From NCBI RefSeq assembly GCF_900167275.1, contig NZ_FUWX01000006.1:62001-126000 (forward strand): 64,000 nt of DNA, written 5' to 3'. The notes under the pieces are model-generated. The model saw nothing but the letters and a program-made list of their open reading frames with translations, was not told the DNA's origin and did not search any database. Both the position numbers and the translations under genes were made by a program. The stretch is from Cetobacterium ceti (GTDB lineage: Bacteria > Fusobacteriota > Fusobacteriia > Fusobacteriales > Fusobacteriaceae). Numbering within the stretch: position 1 is the first letter of the stretch; every line of letters begins with the position of its first letter. Below are positions 7,348 through 15,089 of this stretch, piece by piece.

Positions 7348-7671
7348 TTGGATATAGAAGAAATTGCAATGGGGATAGTTGGAAATGCAGGAGAGAGTAG
7401 AGGTTTATCATATGAGGCTTTAAAAGAAGCTAAAAAAGGTAATTTTGAAAAAGCTGAAGAAATTTTAGAAGAAGCTAAGAAAAAAATGTATGAAGCTCAT
7501 AAAATACAAACTGAATTAATTTGTGATGAAGCTGATGGGAAACCTATGAAAATAAATTTACTGATGATACATGCTCAGGATCATCTTATGAATAGTATTT
7601 TAGCTAGAGAATTAGTGGAAGAGTTAATAGATTTACATAGGGAAGTAAAAGAGCTGAAAGGGGTAAAATAA
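7348..7671 (+). CDS. PTS lactose/cellobiose-family IIA component
   Basis: Phosphocarrier of a lactose/chitobiose-type phosphotransferase system; takes phosphate from HPr and hands it to IIB. The ~107-aa all-helical protein has the family start MDIEEIAMGIVGNAGESR and the active-site motif IHAQDHLM (H75 of the chosen frame). The start is TTG at 7348, 7 nt after AGGAGG; a TTG two codons upstream would abut the RBS. It is the first gene of a five-gene operon with glycosylasparaginase, IIC, IIB and a dipeptidase, only 3 nt before the next gene. The sugar is not determinable from IIA alone. Confidence 0.9.
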   Translation: MDIEEIAMGIVGNAGESRGLSYEALKEAKKGNFEKAEEILEEAKKKMYEAHKIQTELICDEADGKPMKINLLMIHAQDHLMNSILARELVEELIDLHREVKELKGVK

Positions 7672-7674
7672 ACT

Positions 7675-8631
7675 ATGAGACAAAAGTGGGGAATGATTGC
7701 AACTTGGAGAATGGCTTCAGAGGGAGTTACTTTAGGTTCTGAAATTTTAAAAAATGGTGGAAAATGCCAAGATGCTTTAGAAGAAGCAGTTAAATTTGTA
7801 GAAGACTATCCATTTTATAAATCAGTAGGGTATGGAGGACTTCCTAATGAAGAGTGTGAAGTTGAACTTGATGCTGCGTTTATGGATGGGAAAACATTAT
7901 CTATAGGGGCAGTAGCATCTATAAAGGATTATAAAAACCCAATTTCAATAGCAAGAAAATTAAGTAAAGATAGATATAATATATTTTTAGTAGGGGCAGG
8001 AGCAGAATCCTATGCTCATAAAAATGGCTTTGTAAGACAAAATATGTTAACAGAAAGAGCTAGAAAAACTTGGGAACTTAGGGTAAAGGAAATACAGGAG
8101 AAAAATTTATCTCCCTATGATGGCCATGATACAGTTTGTATGATTGCTTTAGATGAAGAAAGAGATATGGCTGTTGCAACATCTACAAGTGGATTATTTA
8201 TGAAGAAGAAGGGAAGAGTTGGAGATTCACCTGTTTCAGGTTCTGGATTTTATGTGGATAATGAAATAGGGGGAGCAGCGGCAACAGGATTAGGGGAAGA
8301 TATTATGAAAGGATGCTTATCCTATGAAGTTGTTCAAAGAATGAAAAAAGGAGAACATCCAATGGAAGCTGCACAAAATGCTGTTTCTGAATTTTCAGAA
8401 GTTTTGAAAAAAAGAAGGGGAAAAGCAGGAGAAATTTCCATAGTTGCCATGAATAATAAAGGAGAGTGGGGAATAGGAACCAATGTAGAATTTACATTTT
8501 GTGTTGGTACTGAAAGTGAAAATCCAAAGGTTTATATAGCAACGCCAGATGAGGATGAAAAAATTAAAATAGAAATTGCTTCAGATGAATATATGAGAGC
8601 ATATAAGGAAAGAATTCAAAGGGGGATATAA
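7675..8631 (+). CDS. Glycosylasparaginase (N4-(beta-GlcNAc)-L-asparaginase), cytoplasmic
   Basis: Ntn-hydrolase of the type-2 asparaginase superfamily, 318 aa. Family members cleave the amide linking GlcNAc to Asn after self-cleavage before a Thr. The autocleavage site is GHDTVCM, giving T153 as the nucleophile. Matching glycosylasparaginase landmarks are W11 in IATWRMA, T171 in ATSTSG, and R181/D184 in GRVGDSP, in the same spacing as the characterised enzymes. There is no signal peptide, unlike several bacterial and the lysosomal enzymes, so the substrate must be imported. It lies inside a PTS operon between IIA and IIC, implying that the PTS brings in the substrate. Plain isoaspartyl peptidase activity is the main alternative; the Trp and Arg favour GlcNAc-Asn. 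Confidence 0.88.
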   Translation: MRQKWGMIATWRMASEGVTLGSEILKNGGKCQDALEEAVKFVEDYPFYKSVGYGGLPNEECEVELDAAFMDGKTLSIGAVASIKDYKNPISIARKLSKDRYNIFLVGAGAESYAHKNGFVRQNMLTERARKTWELRVKEIQEKNLSPYDGHDTVCMIALDEERDMAVATSTSGLFMKKKGRVGDSPVSGSGFYVDNEIGGAAATGLGEDIMKGCLSYEVVQRMKKGEHPMEAAQNAVSEFSEVLKKRRGKAGEISIVAMNNKGEWGIGTNVEFTFCVGTESENPKVYIATPDEDEKIKIEIASDEYMRAYKERIQRGI

Positions 8632-8632
8632 G

Positions 8633-9934
8633 ATGTCAAAGGTTATTGAGATTTTAGAAGAAAAATTAGTTCCAGTTGCAGCTTGGATAGGAAGAAATAA
8701 GCATATTAATGGAATAAGAAGAGCATTTATCTTAATGATGCCTTTATTAATGATTGGATCAATTTTTCTAATGATAGCAGCTTTTCCACTGCCTGCATAT
8801 CAAAGATTTATGACAGAAGTTTTTGGAAATAATTGGAAAAACATAATTGATATACCAGTAAATGCCACATTTTCTCTTGTAGGACTTTACGTTGCCTTTT
8901 TAGTAGCTCAACAATTGGGAAAACAATTTCAAATGGATAGCATTGCAGTTGGATTATTATCTTTAGCTTCATTTTTAATATTAACTCCTTTAAAGGATAT
9001 TGAAGGAGTTGGTTCAGTTTTAACATTTGAGTGGTTAGGAAGTAAGGGAATGTTTATAGCCATGATAATTGGAATTGCTACAACTAATATTTTTAGATTC
9101 TTCGTTAATAAAAAAATATTAATAAAAATGCCAGATGGGGTTCCACCAGAAGTTGTAAGATCTTTTGAAGCATTAATTCCAGGTACGGTAATTTTATTTT
9201 TAGCTTTAGGATTAAGAGTTTTAATGATGAATACAGAGTATGGAACAATACATGATTTTGTATATAAAGTCCTTGCAATGCCTCTTAGAGCATTAGGAAC
9301 ATCTTTCATAGGATCATTATTTACTGTATTCTCAATTTCAATGTTATGGTCTGTAGGAATTAATAGTGGTTCTATGGTAAATGGTTTTGTAAGACCTTTT
9401 TGGTTAGAAAATCAAGTTGAAAACATAACTGCACTTAAAGAAGGATTACCTTTACCTCATGTTATAACAGAGCAATTCTTTGATATGATTTGGATGGGTG
9501 GAGCAGGAGCAACTTTATCTTTACTATTAGCAGTTATTTTATTTGCAAAAAGTAAACATATAAAAAGTGTAGGAGCTATTGGGTCTGTTCCTGGAATTTT
9601 TAACATAAATGAACCTATTTTATTTGGAATGCCTATTATTTTAAATCCAATAATGTTAATACCATTTAATATTGTTCCTTTAGTATTTGTAACGACACAA
9701 TATTTAACTATGACTATTGGGTTAGTAAGTAGACCTTTAGGAGTAGCTTTCCCATGGCCAACTCCAGCAATAATAAGTGGATTTTTGACAGTTGGAGATA
9801 TATCAGGAGCAATAATTCAAATTGTTAACTTAATAATTGGAGCAATGATATATTTACCATTCTTAAGAATTTTAGATAAAGCTAGTAAATATGATGAAGA
9901 TGTAGTAGAAGCATATGAAAATGGAGGGAAATAA
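8633..9934 (+). CDS. PTS lactose/cellobiose-family IIC permease
   Basis: Inner-membrane sugar channel of the PTS, 433 aa, about ten hydrophobic segments. It starts MSKVIEILEEKLVPVAAWIGRN, typical of CelB/ChbC. The substrate-binding loop contains FNINEPILFGMP, with the conserved Glu that binds the sugar hydroxyls. It overlaps the IIB start by 1 nt (TAATG), indicating translational coupling. With IIA and IIB it makes a complete transporter. Chitobiose or cellobiose are the family substrates; the glycosylasparaginase next door suggests an N-acetylglucosamine-containing conjugate, which is inference. Confidence 0.93.
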   Translation: MSKVIEILEEKLVPVAAWIGRNKHINGIRRAFILMMPLLMIGSIFLMIAAFPLPAYQRFMTEVFGNNWKNIIDIPVNATFSLVGLYVAFLVAQQLGKQFQMDSIAVGLLSLASFLILTPLKDIEGVGSVLTFEWLGSKGMFIAMIIGIATTNIFRFFVNKKILIKMPDGVPPEVVRSFEALIPGTVILFLALGLRVLMMNTEYGTIHDFVYKVLAMPLRALGTSFIGSLFTVFSISMLWSVGINSGSMVNGFVRPFWLENQVENITALKEGLPLPHVITEQFFDMIWMGGAGATLSLLLAVILFAKSKHIKSVGAIGSVPGIFNINEPILFGMPIILNPIMLIPFNIVPLVFVTTQYLTMTIGLVSRPLGVAFPWPTPAIISGFLTVGDISGAIIQIVNLIIGAMIYLPFLRILDKASKYDEDVVEAYENGGK

Positions 9935-10242
9935 TGAAAAAGATATTATTATTATGTTCAGCAGGGATGTCTACAAGTATTGTGGTAAAAAAAATGTTAG
10001 AATCAGCGGAAAAAAGAGGGATTGAAGTTGAAATAAAAGCTGTGGGATTAGAGATGTTTCAAGAAAATTTAGATAAATATGATACTTTTCTTTTAGGACC
10101 TCAAGTTAGATTTAGAAAAGATGAGTTAAATGCCATAGCACAAGAAAAAGGAAAAAAAGTAGAAGTTATTAATACTATGGATTACGGAATGATGAAGGGA
10201 GATAAAATTTTAGATTTTGCTCTTTCTTTAATTGAGGGATAA
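9934..10242 (+). CDS. PTS lactose/cellobiose-family IIB component
   Basis: 102-aa phosphotransferase subunit carrying phosphate from IIA to the incoming sugar. The phospho-cysteine is C8 in LLLCSAGMSTS, a P-loop-like motif of the IIB cellobiose/lactose family; LLGPQVRF is also conserved. It starts on the last base of the IIC stop codon and ends 1 nt before the dipeptidase ATG, so the three genes are tightly coupled. Confidence 0.93.
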   Translation: MKKILLLCSAGMSTSIVVKKMLESAEKRGIEVEIKAVGLEMFQENLDKYDTFLLGPQVRFRKDELNAIAQEKGKKVEVINTMDYGMMKGDKILDFALSLIEG

Positions 10243-10243
10243 T

Positions 10244-11653
10244 ATGGATATTAAAAGTCTTTTAGAAAATTATATAGATGAAAATTTTCAAAAAATTTTA
10301 GAAGATATTAGAAAAATTGTTAATATAAAAACAGTTAAAGGGGAGCAATTACCAAATGCTCCCTTTGGTTTAAATATAAAAAAAGCATTGGAAGAAACTT
10401 TAAAAATAGGAGAAAATTTAGGTTTTAAAAGTGTTAATTTGGATAATTATATAGGATATATAGAAGACGGTATTGGAGAAGAATATATTGGAGTGTTAGG
10501 TCATTTAGATGTGGTTCCTGAAGGAGATCACAGTCAATGGGAAGTTTCTCCTTTTAGTGGAGAAGTGATAAATAATGAATTAATTGGACGGGGAGTTTTA
10601 GATAATAAAGGTCCAATAATTTCAGCTATGTATTCTTTAAAAGCTTTAAAAGAATGTGTTCCAGAATTTAATAGTAAAGTTAGGATTATTTTTGGAACAA
10701 ATGAAGAAAGTGGAGATGAGGATATTAAATATTATTTAATCAAAGAGAAACCGCCTAAATATGCTTTTACTCCAGATGGGCAATTTCCTGTGGTATTTTC
10801 TGAAAAAGGGATTTATACTTTTTTATACAAACAAAATATTGTTTATGAAAATACAAATCTTCTAGGAATAGAAGGAGGAAATAAATCTAATGTTGTTCCA
10901 GGAGAGTGTATTTCTAAAGTTAAAAATATTTCCATGGAAAAAATAAAAGAAATAATAGAATATATGGGAGATATTCCCTGTAAGTTTACTTTGGATAAGG
11001 AAAATTCATATATAAAAATTTTATGTGAGGGAACTCCAGCTCATGGAAGTTCACCAAATAGAGGAGTTAATCCAATTATTTGGACTTGTAAATTATTGAA
11101 TAATCTATTGGATAAAGAGGATTCTTTGAAAAATTTTGTGAATTTTATAGAAAGTAAAGTTGGATTAGAAAATAATGGAGAGCACTTAAACATTAAAAAA
11201 GAAAATGAGGAAACTGGAGATTTAACCATAAGTTGTGGGATTATAAAAATGGATAAGAATAAAATAGAAGCTAAATTTAATATAAGACATCCTATTAATA
11301 TATCTAAAGAAAATATAAGTGAAAATTTAAAAATAGTAGGAAACGAAAACAGTATAGAGTTTATAATGGGAAATTATAATCCACCACTTTATTTTCCTAA
11401 AGACAGTTACTTAGTTAAAACTCTTCAAAAAATATTTAAAGATGTAACAAAAAGAGAGGATACTCCTGTAGCTTTAGGGGGAGGAACATATGCTAAACTT
11501 ATGCCAAATACAGTTGCATTTGGGCCAAATTATAAAGAATATAAGGGAAATCCCCATGGGTACAATGAAAAAATAGATTTAAATATGTTAAAAGAGGGAA
11601 TGGTTATGTATGCCCTTGGAATATATTATTTAAGCAAAAAAGGAGAAAATTAA
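10244..11653 (+). CDS. M20-family dipeptidase (PepV-like)
   Basis: Zinc metallopeptidase of about 469 aa, the normal PepV length. Metal and catalytic motifs: LGHLDVVPEGD (His-x-Asp), GRGVLDNKGP (bridging Asp), GTNEESGDED (general-base Glu-Glu), and a late His in GNPHGYNE. PepV enzymes cleave unblocked dipeptides in the cytoplasm. I chose ATG 10244, with GAGGG 5 nt upstream; an upstream in-frame TTG at 10232 has no RBS. It is the last gene of the PTS operon, so it likely trims peptides that accompany the imported glyco-amino acid. Confidence 0.88.
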   Translation: MDIKSLLENYIDENFQKILEDIRKIVNIKTVKGEQLPNAPFGLNIKKALEETLKIGENLGFKSVNLDNYIGYIEDGIGEEYIGVLGHLDVVPEGDHSQWEVSPFSGEVINNELIGRGVLDNKGPIISAMYSLKALKECVPEFNSKVRIIFGTNEESGDEDIKYYLIKEKPPKYAFTPDGQFPVVFSEKGIYTFLYKQNIVYENTNLLGIEGGNKSNVVPGECISKVKNISMEKIKEIIEYMGDIPCKFTLDKENSYIKILCEGTPAHGSSPNRGVNPIIWTCKLLNNLLDKEDSLKNFVNFIESKVGLENNGEHLNIKKENEETGDLTISCGIIKMDKNKIEAKFNIRHPINISKENISENLKIVGNENSIEFIMGNYNPPLYFPKDSYLVKTLQKIFKDVTKREDTPVALGGGTYAKLMPNTVAFGPNYKEYKGNPHGYNEKIDLNMLKEGMVMYALGIYYLSKKGEN

Positions 11654-11671
11654 GTTTCTTCTTTTTTTTTT
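11636..11671 (+). terminator. Terminator overlapping the dipeptidase stop codon
   Basis: A purine tract (11636-11648) can form a 12-bp stem with the TTTCTTCTTTTT tract (11655-11666) around ATTAAG, followed by more T. AT-rich stem; moderate strength. Confidence 0.55.
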
Positions 11672-11724
11672 ACCATTTTTTAATTTTTTAAGAGTATACT
11701 TAAAAAATAAGGAAGGTGACAGAA

Positions 11725-12669
11725 GTGGGCATAGTTAATAATTTAAAATTAGGAAAGAGTTTAACGAAATCCTATAAAAATTTAAGAAGAATTGAAAAGG
11801 AAATAAAGGAAGAGTTAAGAAGTTATGAATTTTACGAGAATATTGATTTTGAATTTAATTCAGAAAATTATTTAGAAGTGTTTAAAAAAAGTTTTTTTAC
11901 ATTACTAATGTTAAGTATTTTATCTGAAAGTGGTATAAAAAATGAAAGAATTATTTCATATGGAAAAATAATATTTTATTTAAGACAGATTGTAACGTCT
12001 TTAGATAATATTTTAGATAAAGAAAAAAAGGGTATGATTTTTATAAATGGATTTTCCAATGAGACTATAGAAAATAGCTTTTTAAGTTTAATATTCCAAG
12101 ACTTAATGACTAAGGAAATTTTAAAAATAAGCGATGGAAATTCTAAAAGTACTTATCTTATTTTAGAAAAATTATATTCTATAGGAAAAGGAGAAAGTTT
12201 AAGAAAAAGAAAACTTTATGAGATATATCCTGATCCAGAATATATCTATGAATATATTCATAAACCAATTGGAGGAGAATTATTAGAAATTAGTTTAGTA
12301 GTTCCAAAATACCTAGAAAATAATTGTAAATTAGAGGAATTTAGTAGGGGTTTATTTAAAATAGGAATGAGCTTACAAGGAATAGATGATTTTTTTGATA
12401 TGGAAGAGGATTTTATAAACAATGATATTAATTTAGCTACTGGAAAATATATAAAAAAATATAATCAAGAAGAGAAAAATATAGATTTTGAAAAGTTAGA
12501 AAATGAATTTATAGAGGACTATTTAAAGGAAGAAATTTCTGAAGCCAATGAAGGATTTGAAATATTAGAAAAATTTGGATTTCCTATAGATAATAGGGAT
12601 AGTAAAATAATTTTAAAAAAATTATTTAAAATAAGAGGCTTAGAAGAGTATTTATATTATATTGTATAG
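11725..12669 (+). CDS. Isoprenoid-synthase-fold protein (polyprenyl synthetase-like)
   Basis: All-helical protein of about 314 aa resembling trans-polyprenyl diphosphate synthases, which join isopentenyl units using Mg2+ held by two Asp-rich motifs. The second motif is present as GIDDFFDMEED (DDxxD). The first is altered: TSLDNILDKEKKG reads DNxxD rather than DDxxD. Preceding KPIGGELLEIS resembles the K-T-G/A-x-L helix. The start is uncertain; GTG 11725 is 8 nt after GGAAGG, while GTG 11716 overlaps that RBS. No other isoprenoid gene is nearby. It could be a divergent prenyl synthase, a terpene-like enzyme, or an inactive paralog. Confidence 0.6.
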   Translation: MGIVNNLKLGKSLTKSYKNLRRIEKEIKEELRSYEFYENIDFEFNSENYLEVFKKSFFTLLMLSILSESGIKNERIISYGKIIFYLRQIVTSLDNILDKEKKGMIFINGFSNETIENSFLSLIFQDLMTKEILKISDGNSKSTYLILEKLYSIGKGESLRKRKLYEIYPDPEYIYEYIHKPIGGELLEISLVVPKYLENNCKLEEFSRGLFKIGMSLQGIDDFFDMEEDFINNDINLATGKYIKKYNQEEKNIDFEKLENEFIEDYLKEEISEANEGFEILEKFGFPIDNRDSKIILKKLFKIRGLEEYLYYIV

Positions 12670-12679
12670 GATGATGAAA

Positions 12680-13150
12680 ATGAAAAAAATAATTTTAATG
12701 TTAATGATATTAATGGGAACTCTTTCCTATAGTAAAGATTCATATTTAGGATATTGGGAAATGCCTGATGGAAAATTTGTTATTCAAATAATGGAAAAAA
12801 ATGGAGAGTATGTAGGTTATGTTCGTTGGCTAGAGGATGAAGTGTATCCAAAGGGAGATCCTATGGCTGGAATGATTCAAGTAGATCGAAATAATCCCAA
12901 TAAAGCTTTAAGAAATAGAAAAGTTTTAAATTTACAAGTTGTAGGGGGGCTTCATTTTAATAAGGAGCATACAGAACTTGTAGGAGGATGGATTTATGAT
13001 TCTTGGCATGGTAAAAAATACTATGGAAGTGCAAAACTTTTAAATGATAATACTTTAAAGCTTAGAGGTTCTTTAGATAAATGGGGTATCCTAGGGTATT
13101 CAATGGAAGCTAAAAGAGTATATTTAAAAAATAGCCCTACTAAAAAGTAG
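12680..13150 (+). CDS. Secreted DUF2147-family protein
   Basis: 156-aa exported protein. The signal peptide MKKIILMLMILMGTLSYS is followed by GYWEMPDGKFVIQI, then DRNNPNKALRNRKVLN, GGWIYDSWHGKKYYGSA and LKLRGSLDKWGILGYS. This is the ordered motif pattern of DUF2147, a lipocalin-like beta-barrel of unknown function common in Gram-negatives. Upstream in-frame ATGs at 12671 and 12674 are possible starts; the signal peptide fits 12680 best. It starts just after the isoprenoid-synthase-like stop codon, so both may share a transcript. It ends in a bidirectional terminator shared with htpG. Confidence 0.75.
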   Translation: MKKIILMLMILMGTLSYSKDSYLGYWEMPDGKFVIQIMEKNGEYVGYVRWLEDEVYPKGDPMAGMIQVDRNNPNKALRNRKVLNLQVVGGLHFNKEHTELVGGWIYDSWHGKKYYGSAKLLNDNTLKLRGSLDKWGILGYSMEAKRVYLKNSPTKK

Positions 13151-13161
13151 AGCTATTTTTG
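13126..13161. terminator. Bidirectional terminator between DUF2147 and htpG
   Basis: AAAAATAGC and GCTATTTTT arms, with inner CTACT/AGTAG pairing across one mismatch, leave T runs on either strand. Confidence 0.85.
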
Positions 13162-14979
13162 TTATTTACTTAATAAAGTATTTAATTTTGTTATAAATTC
13201 TACAGGATTTTCTATGGAGAATCCTTCCATTAAAAGCCCTTCATTATAAAGAACTTCAGTTAGATCATTAATTTCCCCTTCATTTCCATTTTTTAATTTT
13301 TCAAATAGAGGATGGTTTGGATTTATCTCTAGAACTTTCTCAGCTTTAACACCTTCATTTCCAGGAATTTTAGAAAGAACTTTTTCCATTTCTAAAGATA
13401 CCTCTCCTTTTGAACTTAAAGCCACTGAGTTATTTCCTAAACTTGGATTAAGTTTAATCTCAGCAATTTTTTCTCCAAGGAAAGATTTCATTTTTTCCAT
13501 AAGAGATTTATTTTCCTCTTGAAGTTTTTCCGCTTCTTTTTTCTCTTCTTCACTTTCTAAACTTGCATCGTTTATAGATTTAAAGTGTTTTCCATCAAAT
13601 TCCATAAGAGTTTTTAATGCAAATTCATCAATATCTTCTGTTAAGAATAAAACTTCAATATTTTTATCTAAAGCATTTTTAACTTTAGGTAGAGTTTTAG
13701 TAATTTCAATATTTTCTCCAGGAATATAATAAATTTCTTTTTGTTCTTCAGGCATTCTATCAACATATTCTTTTAAAGTTACATACTCATCGTTTAAAGA
13801 GGATTTAAACATTAAAAGATTTTTTAATTTATCTTTATTCATACCAAAACTTTCTTGAATACCAAATTTAATATTTTTTCCAAAAATTTCCCAGAACTTA
13901 ATATATTGTTCTTTATTATTTTTCATCATTTTTTCAAATTCAGAAATAATTTTCTTCTCTAAATTTTTAGAAATTGTTTTAAGTTCATTTGTTTTTTGTA
14001 ATATCTCTCTAGAAATATTTAAAGATAAATTGTCAGTATCAACTAATCCCTTCATAAAGTTAAAATATTGAGGAATTAATTCTTCACATTGGTCCATTAT
14101 AAATACATTTTTAGTATAAAGTTGTAATCCTCTTTTATATTCTCTAGTGTATAAATCATATGGAGGATTTTTTGGAACATAAATTAAAGCATTATATTCT
14201 AAATTTCCTTGTACTTTAAAATTAAAGTGGAACATTGGATCTTCCCAATCGTGGAAAGTAGATTTATAAAATTCATTATAATCCTCTTCTTTAACATCGT
14301 TTTTATCCATTTTCCAAATAGGATTAGTTGAGTTAACTCTTTCTCCCTTATACATAATAGGATATTTAACATAATCAGAATATTTTTTTACAAGGGAATT
14401 GATTTTATATTCTTGTAAAAATTCTTTATCTTCCTCCTCATTTTTTAAGTATAAGGTAATAGTTGTTCCTCTATCTTTTAATTCAATCTCTTCAATGTCA
14501 TATGTTCCATCTCCTGTAGAAGTCCATTTAACACCTTTATCTGAGTATGGAGATTTAGTTTCTAAAACAATTTTTTCTGCAACCATGAAAGCTGAATAAA
14601 ATCCAACTCCAAATTGTCCAATGATATTTAAGTCTCCAGTTTTTTTAGCCTCTTCAAGGTTTGCTAAGAAAGCTTTTGAGCCAGATTTAGCAATGGTACC
14701 AATATTTTCAGATACCTCTTCTAAAGTCATTCCAATACCATTATCCTTTATAATAAATAGGTTTTTTTCTTCATCAGTTATAAGTTCAATTTTTAACTCC
14801 TCTTTATCTTTTAAAAGAGAAGTTTCTGTTAAGGATTTAAATTTAAACTTATCTATGGCATCACTGGCATTGGAAATTAATTCTCTTAAAAAGATTTCCT
14901 TGTGAGTATAGATAGAGTGAATCATTAAGTTTAAAAGTTCCTTTGTTTCTGCTTGAAAAGCTCTAGTTTCTTTTATCAT
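13162..14979 (-). CDS. htpG: Molecular chaperone HtpG (Hsp90)
   Basis: ATP-dependent cytosolic Hsp90 chaperone, 605 aa. The N-terminal GHKL ATPase opens ETRAFQAETKELLNLMIHS and has ELISNASDAIDK (Mg2+/ATP Asn), IKDNGIGM and GQFGVGFYSAF. The middle domain carries the catalytic Arg in LNISREILQ, and a C-terminal dimerisation region follows. RBS AGGAGG lies 8 nt before the ATG. A CIRCE-like element lies between promoter and RBS, indicating heat-shock control by HrcA. Monocistronic. Confidence 0.97.
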   Translation of the reverse strand: MIKETRAFQAETKELLNLMIHSIYTHKEIFLRELISNASDAIDKFKFKSLTETSLLKDKEELKIELITDEEKNLFIIKDNGIGMTLEEVSENIGTIAKSGSKAFLANLEEAKKTGDLNIIGQFGVGFYSAFMVAEKIVLETKSPYSDKGVKWTSTGDGTYDIEEIELKDRGTTITLYLKNEEEDKEFLQEYKINSLVKKYSDYVKYPIMYKGERVNSTNPIWKMDKNDVKEEDYNEFYKSTFHDWEDPMFHFNFKVQGNLEYNALIYVPKNPPYDLYTREYKRGLQLYTKNVFIMDQCEELIPQYFNFMKGLVDTDNLSLNISREILQKTNELKTISKNLEKKIISEFEKMMKNNKEQYIKFWEIFGKNIKFGIQESFGMNKDKLKNLLMFKSSLNDEYVTLKEYVDRMPEEQKEIYYIPGENIEITKTLPKVKNALDKNIEVLFLTEDIDEFALKTLMEFDGKHFKSINDASLESEEEKKEAEKLQEENKSLMEKMKSFLGEKIAEIKLNPSLGNNSVALSSKGEVSLEMEKVLSKIPGNEGVKAEKVLEINPNHPLFEKLKNGNEGEINDLTEVLYNEGLLMEGFSIENPVEFITKLNTLLSK

Positions 14980-14998
14980 GATATACGACCTCCTAATA

Positions 14999-15025
14999 TT
15001 AGCACTCGTGATTCATAGTGGCTAA
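14999..15025. promoter_or_regulatory. CIRCE-like heat-shock operator of htpG
   Basis: TTAGCACTC-N9-AGTGGCTAA on the plus strand. The htpG-proximal half matches the CIRCE half-site exactly; the distal half is shifted by one base (GGCTAA instead of TGCTAA). It lies 20 nt upstream of the htpG ATG, inside the 5' leader. HrcA is the expected repressor. Confidence 0.75.
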
Positions 15026-15029
15026 TATT

Positions 15030-15058
15030 TATATATCATATTTTGAAATTCATGTCAA
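15030..15058 (-). promoter_or_regulatory. htpG promoter
   Basis: Minus-strand TTGACA (15058-15053), 17-bp spacer, TATATA (15035-15030), just upstream of the CIRCE-like site. Confidence 0.8.
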
Positions 15059-15089
15059 CAAAAAAATAGTGAGCTTTTGCCCACTATTT
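15057..15089 (-). terminator. Terminator of the DUF4403 gene
   Basis: AAATAGTG and CACTATTT arms with an inner GC pair and a U run on the minus strand; it overlaps the last codons of the gene. Confidence 0.75.

Noticed and set aside
8929-9309. Antisense open frame of 126 codons
   Set aside because: Lies wholly inside the well-supported PTS IIC gene; low-complexity product, no RBS. A shadow frame.
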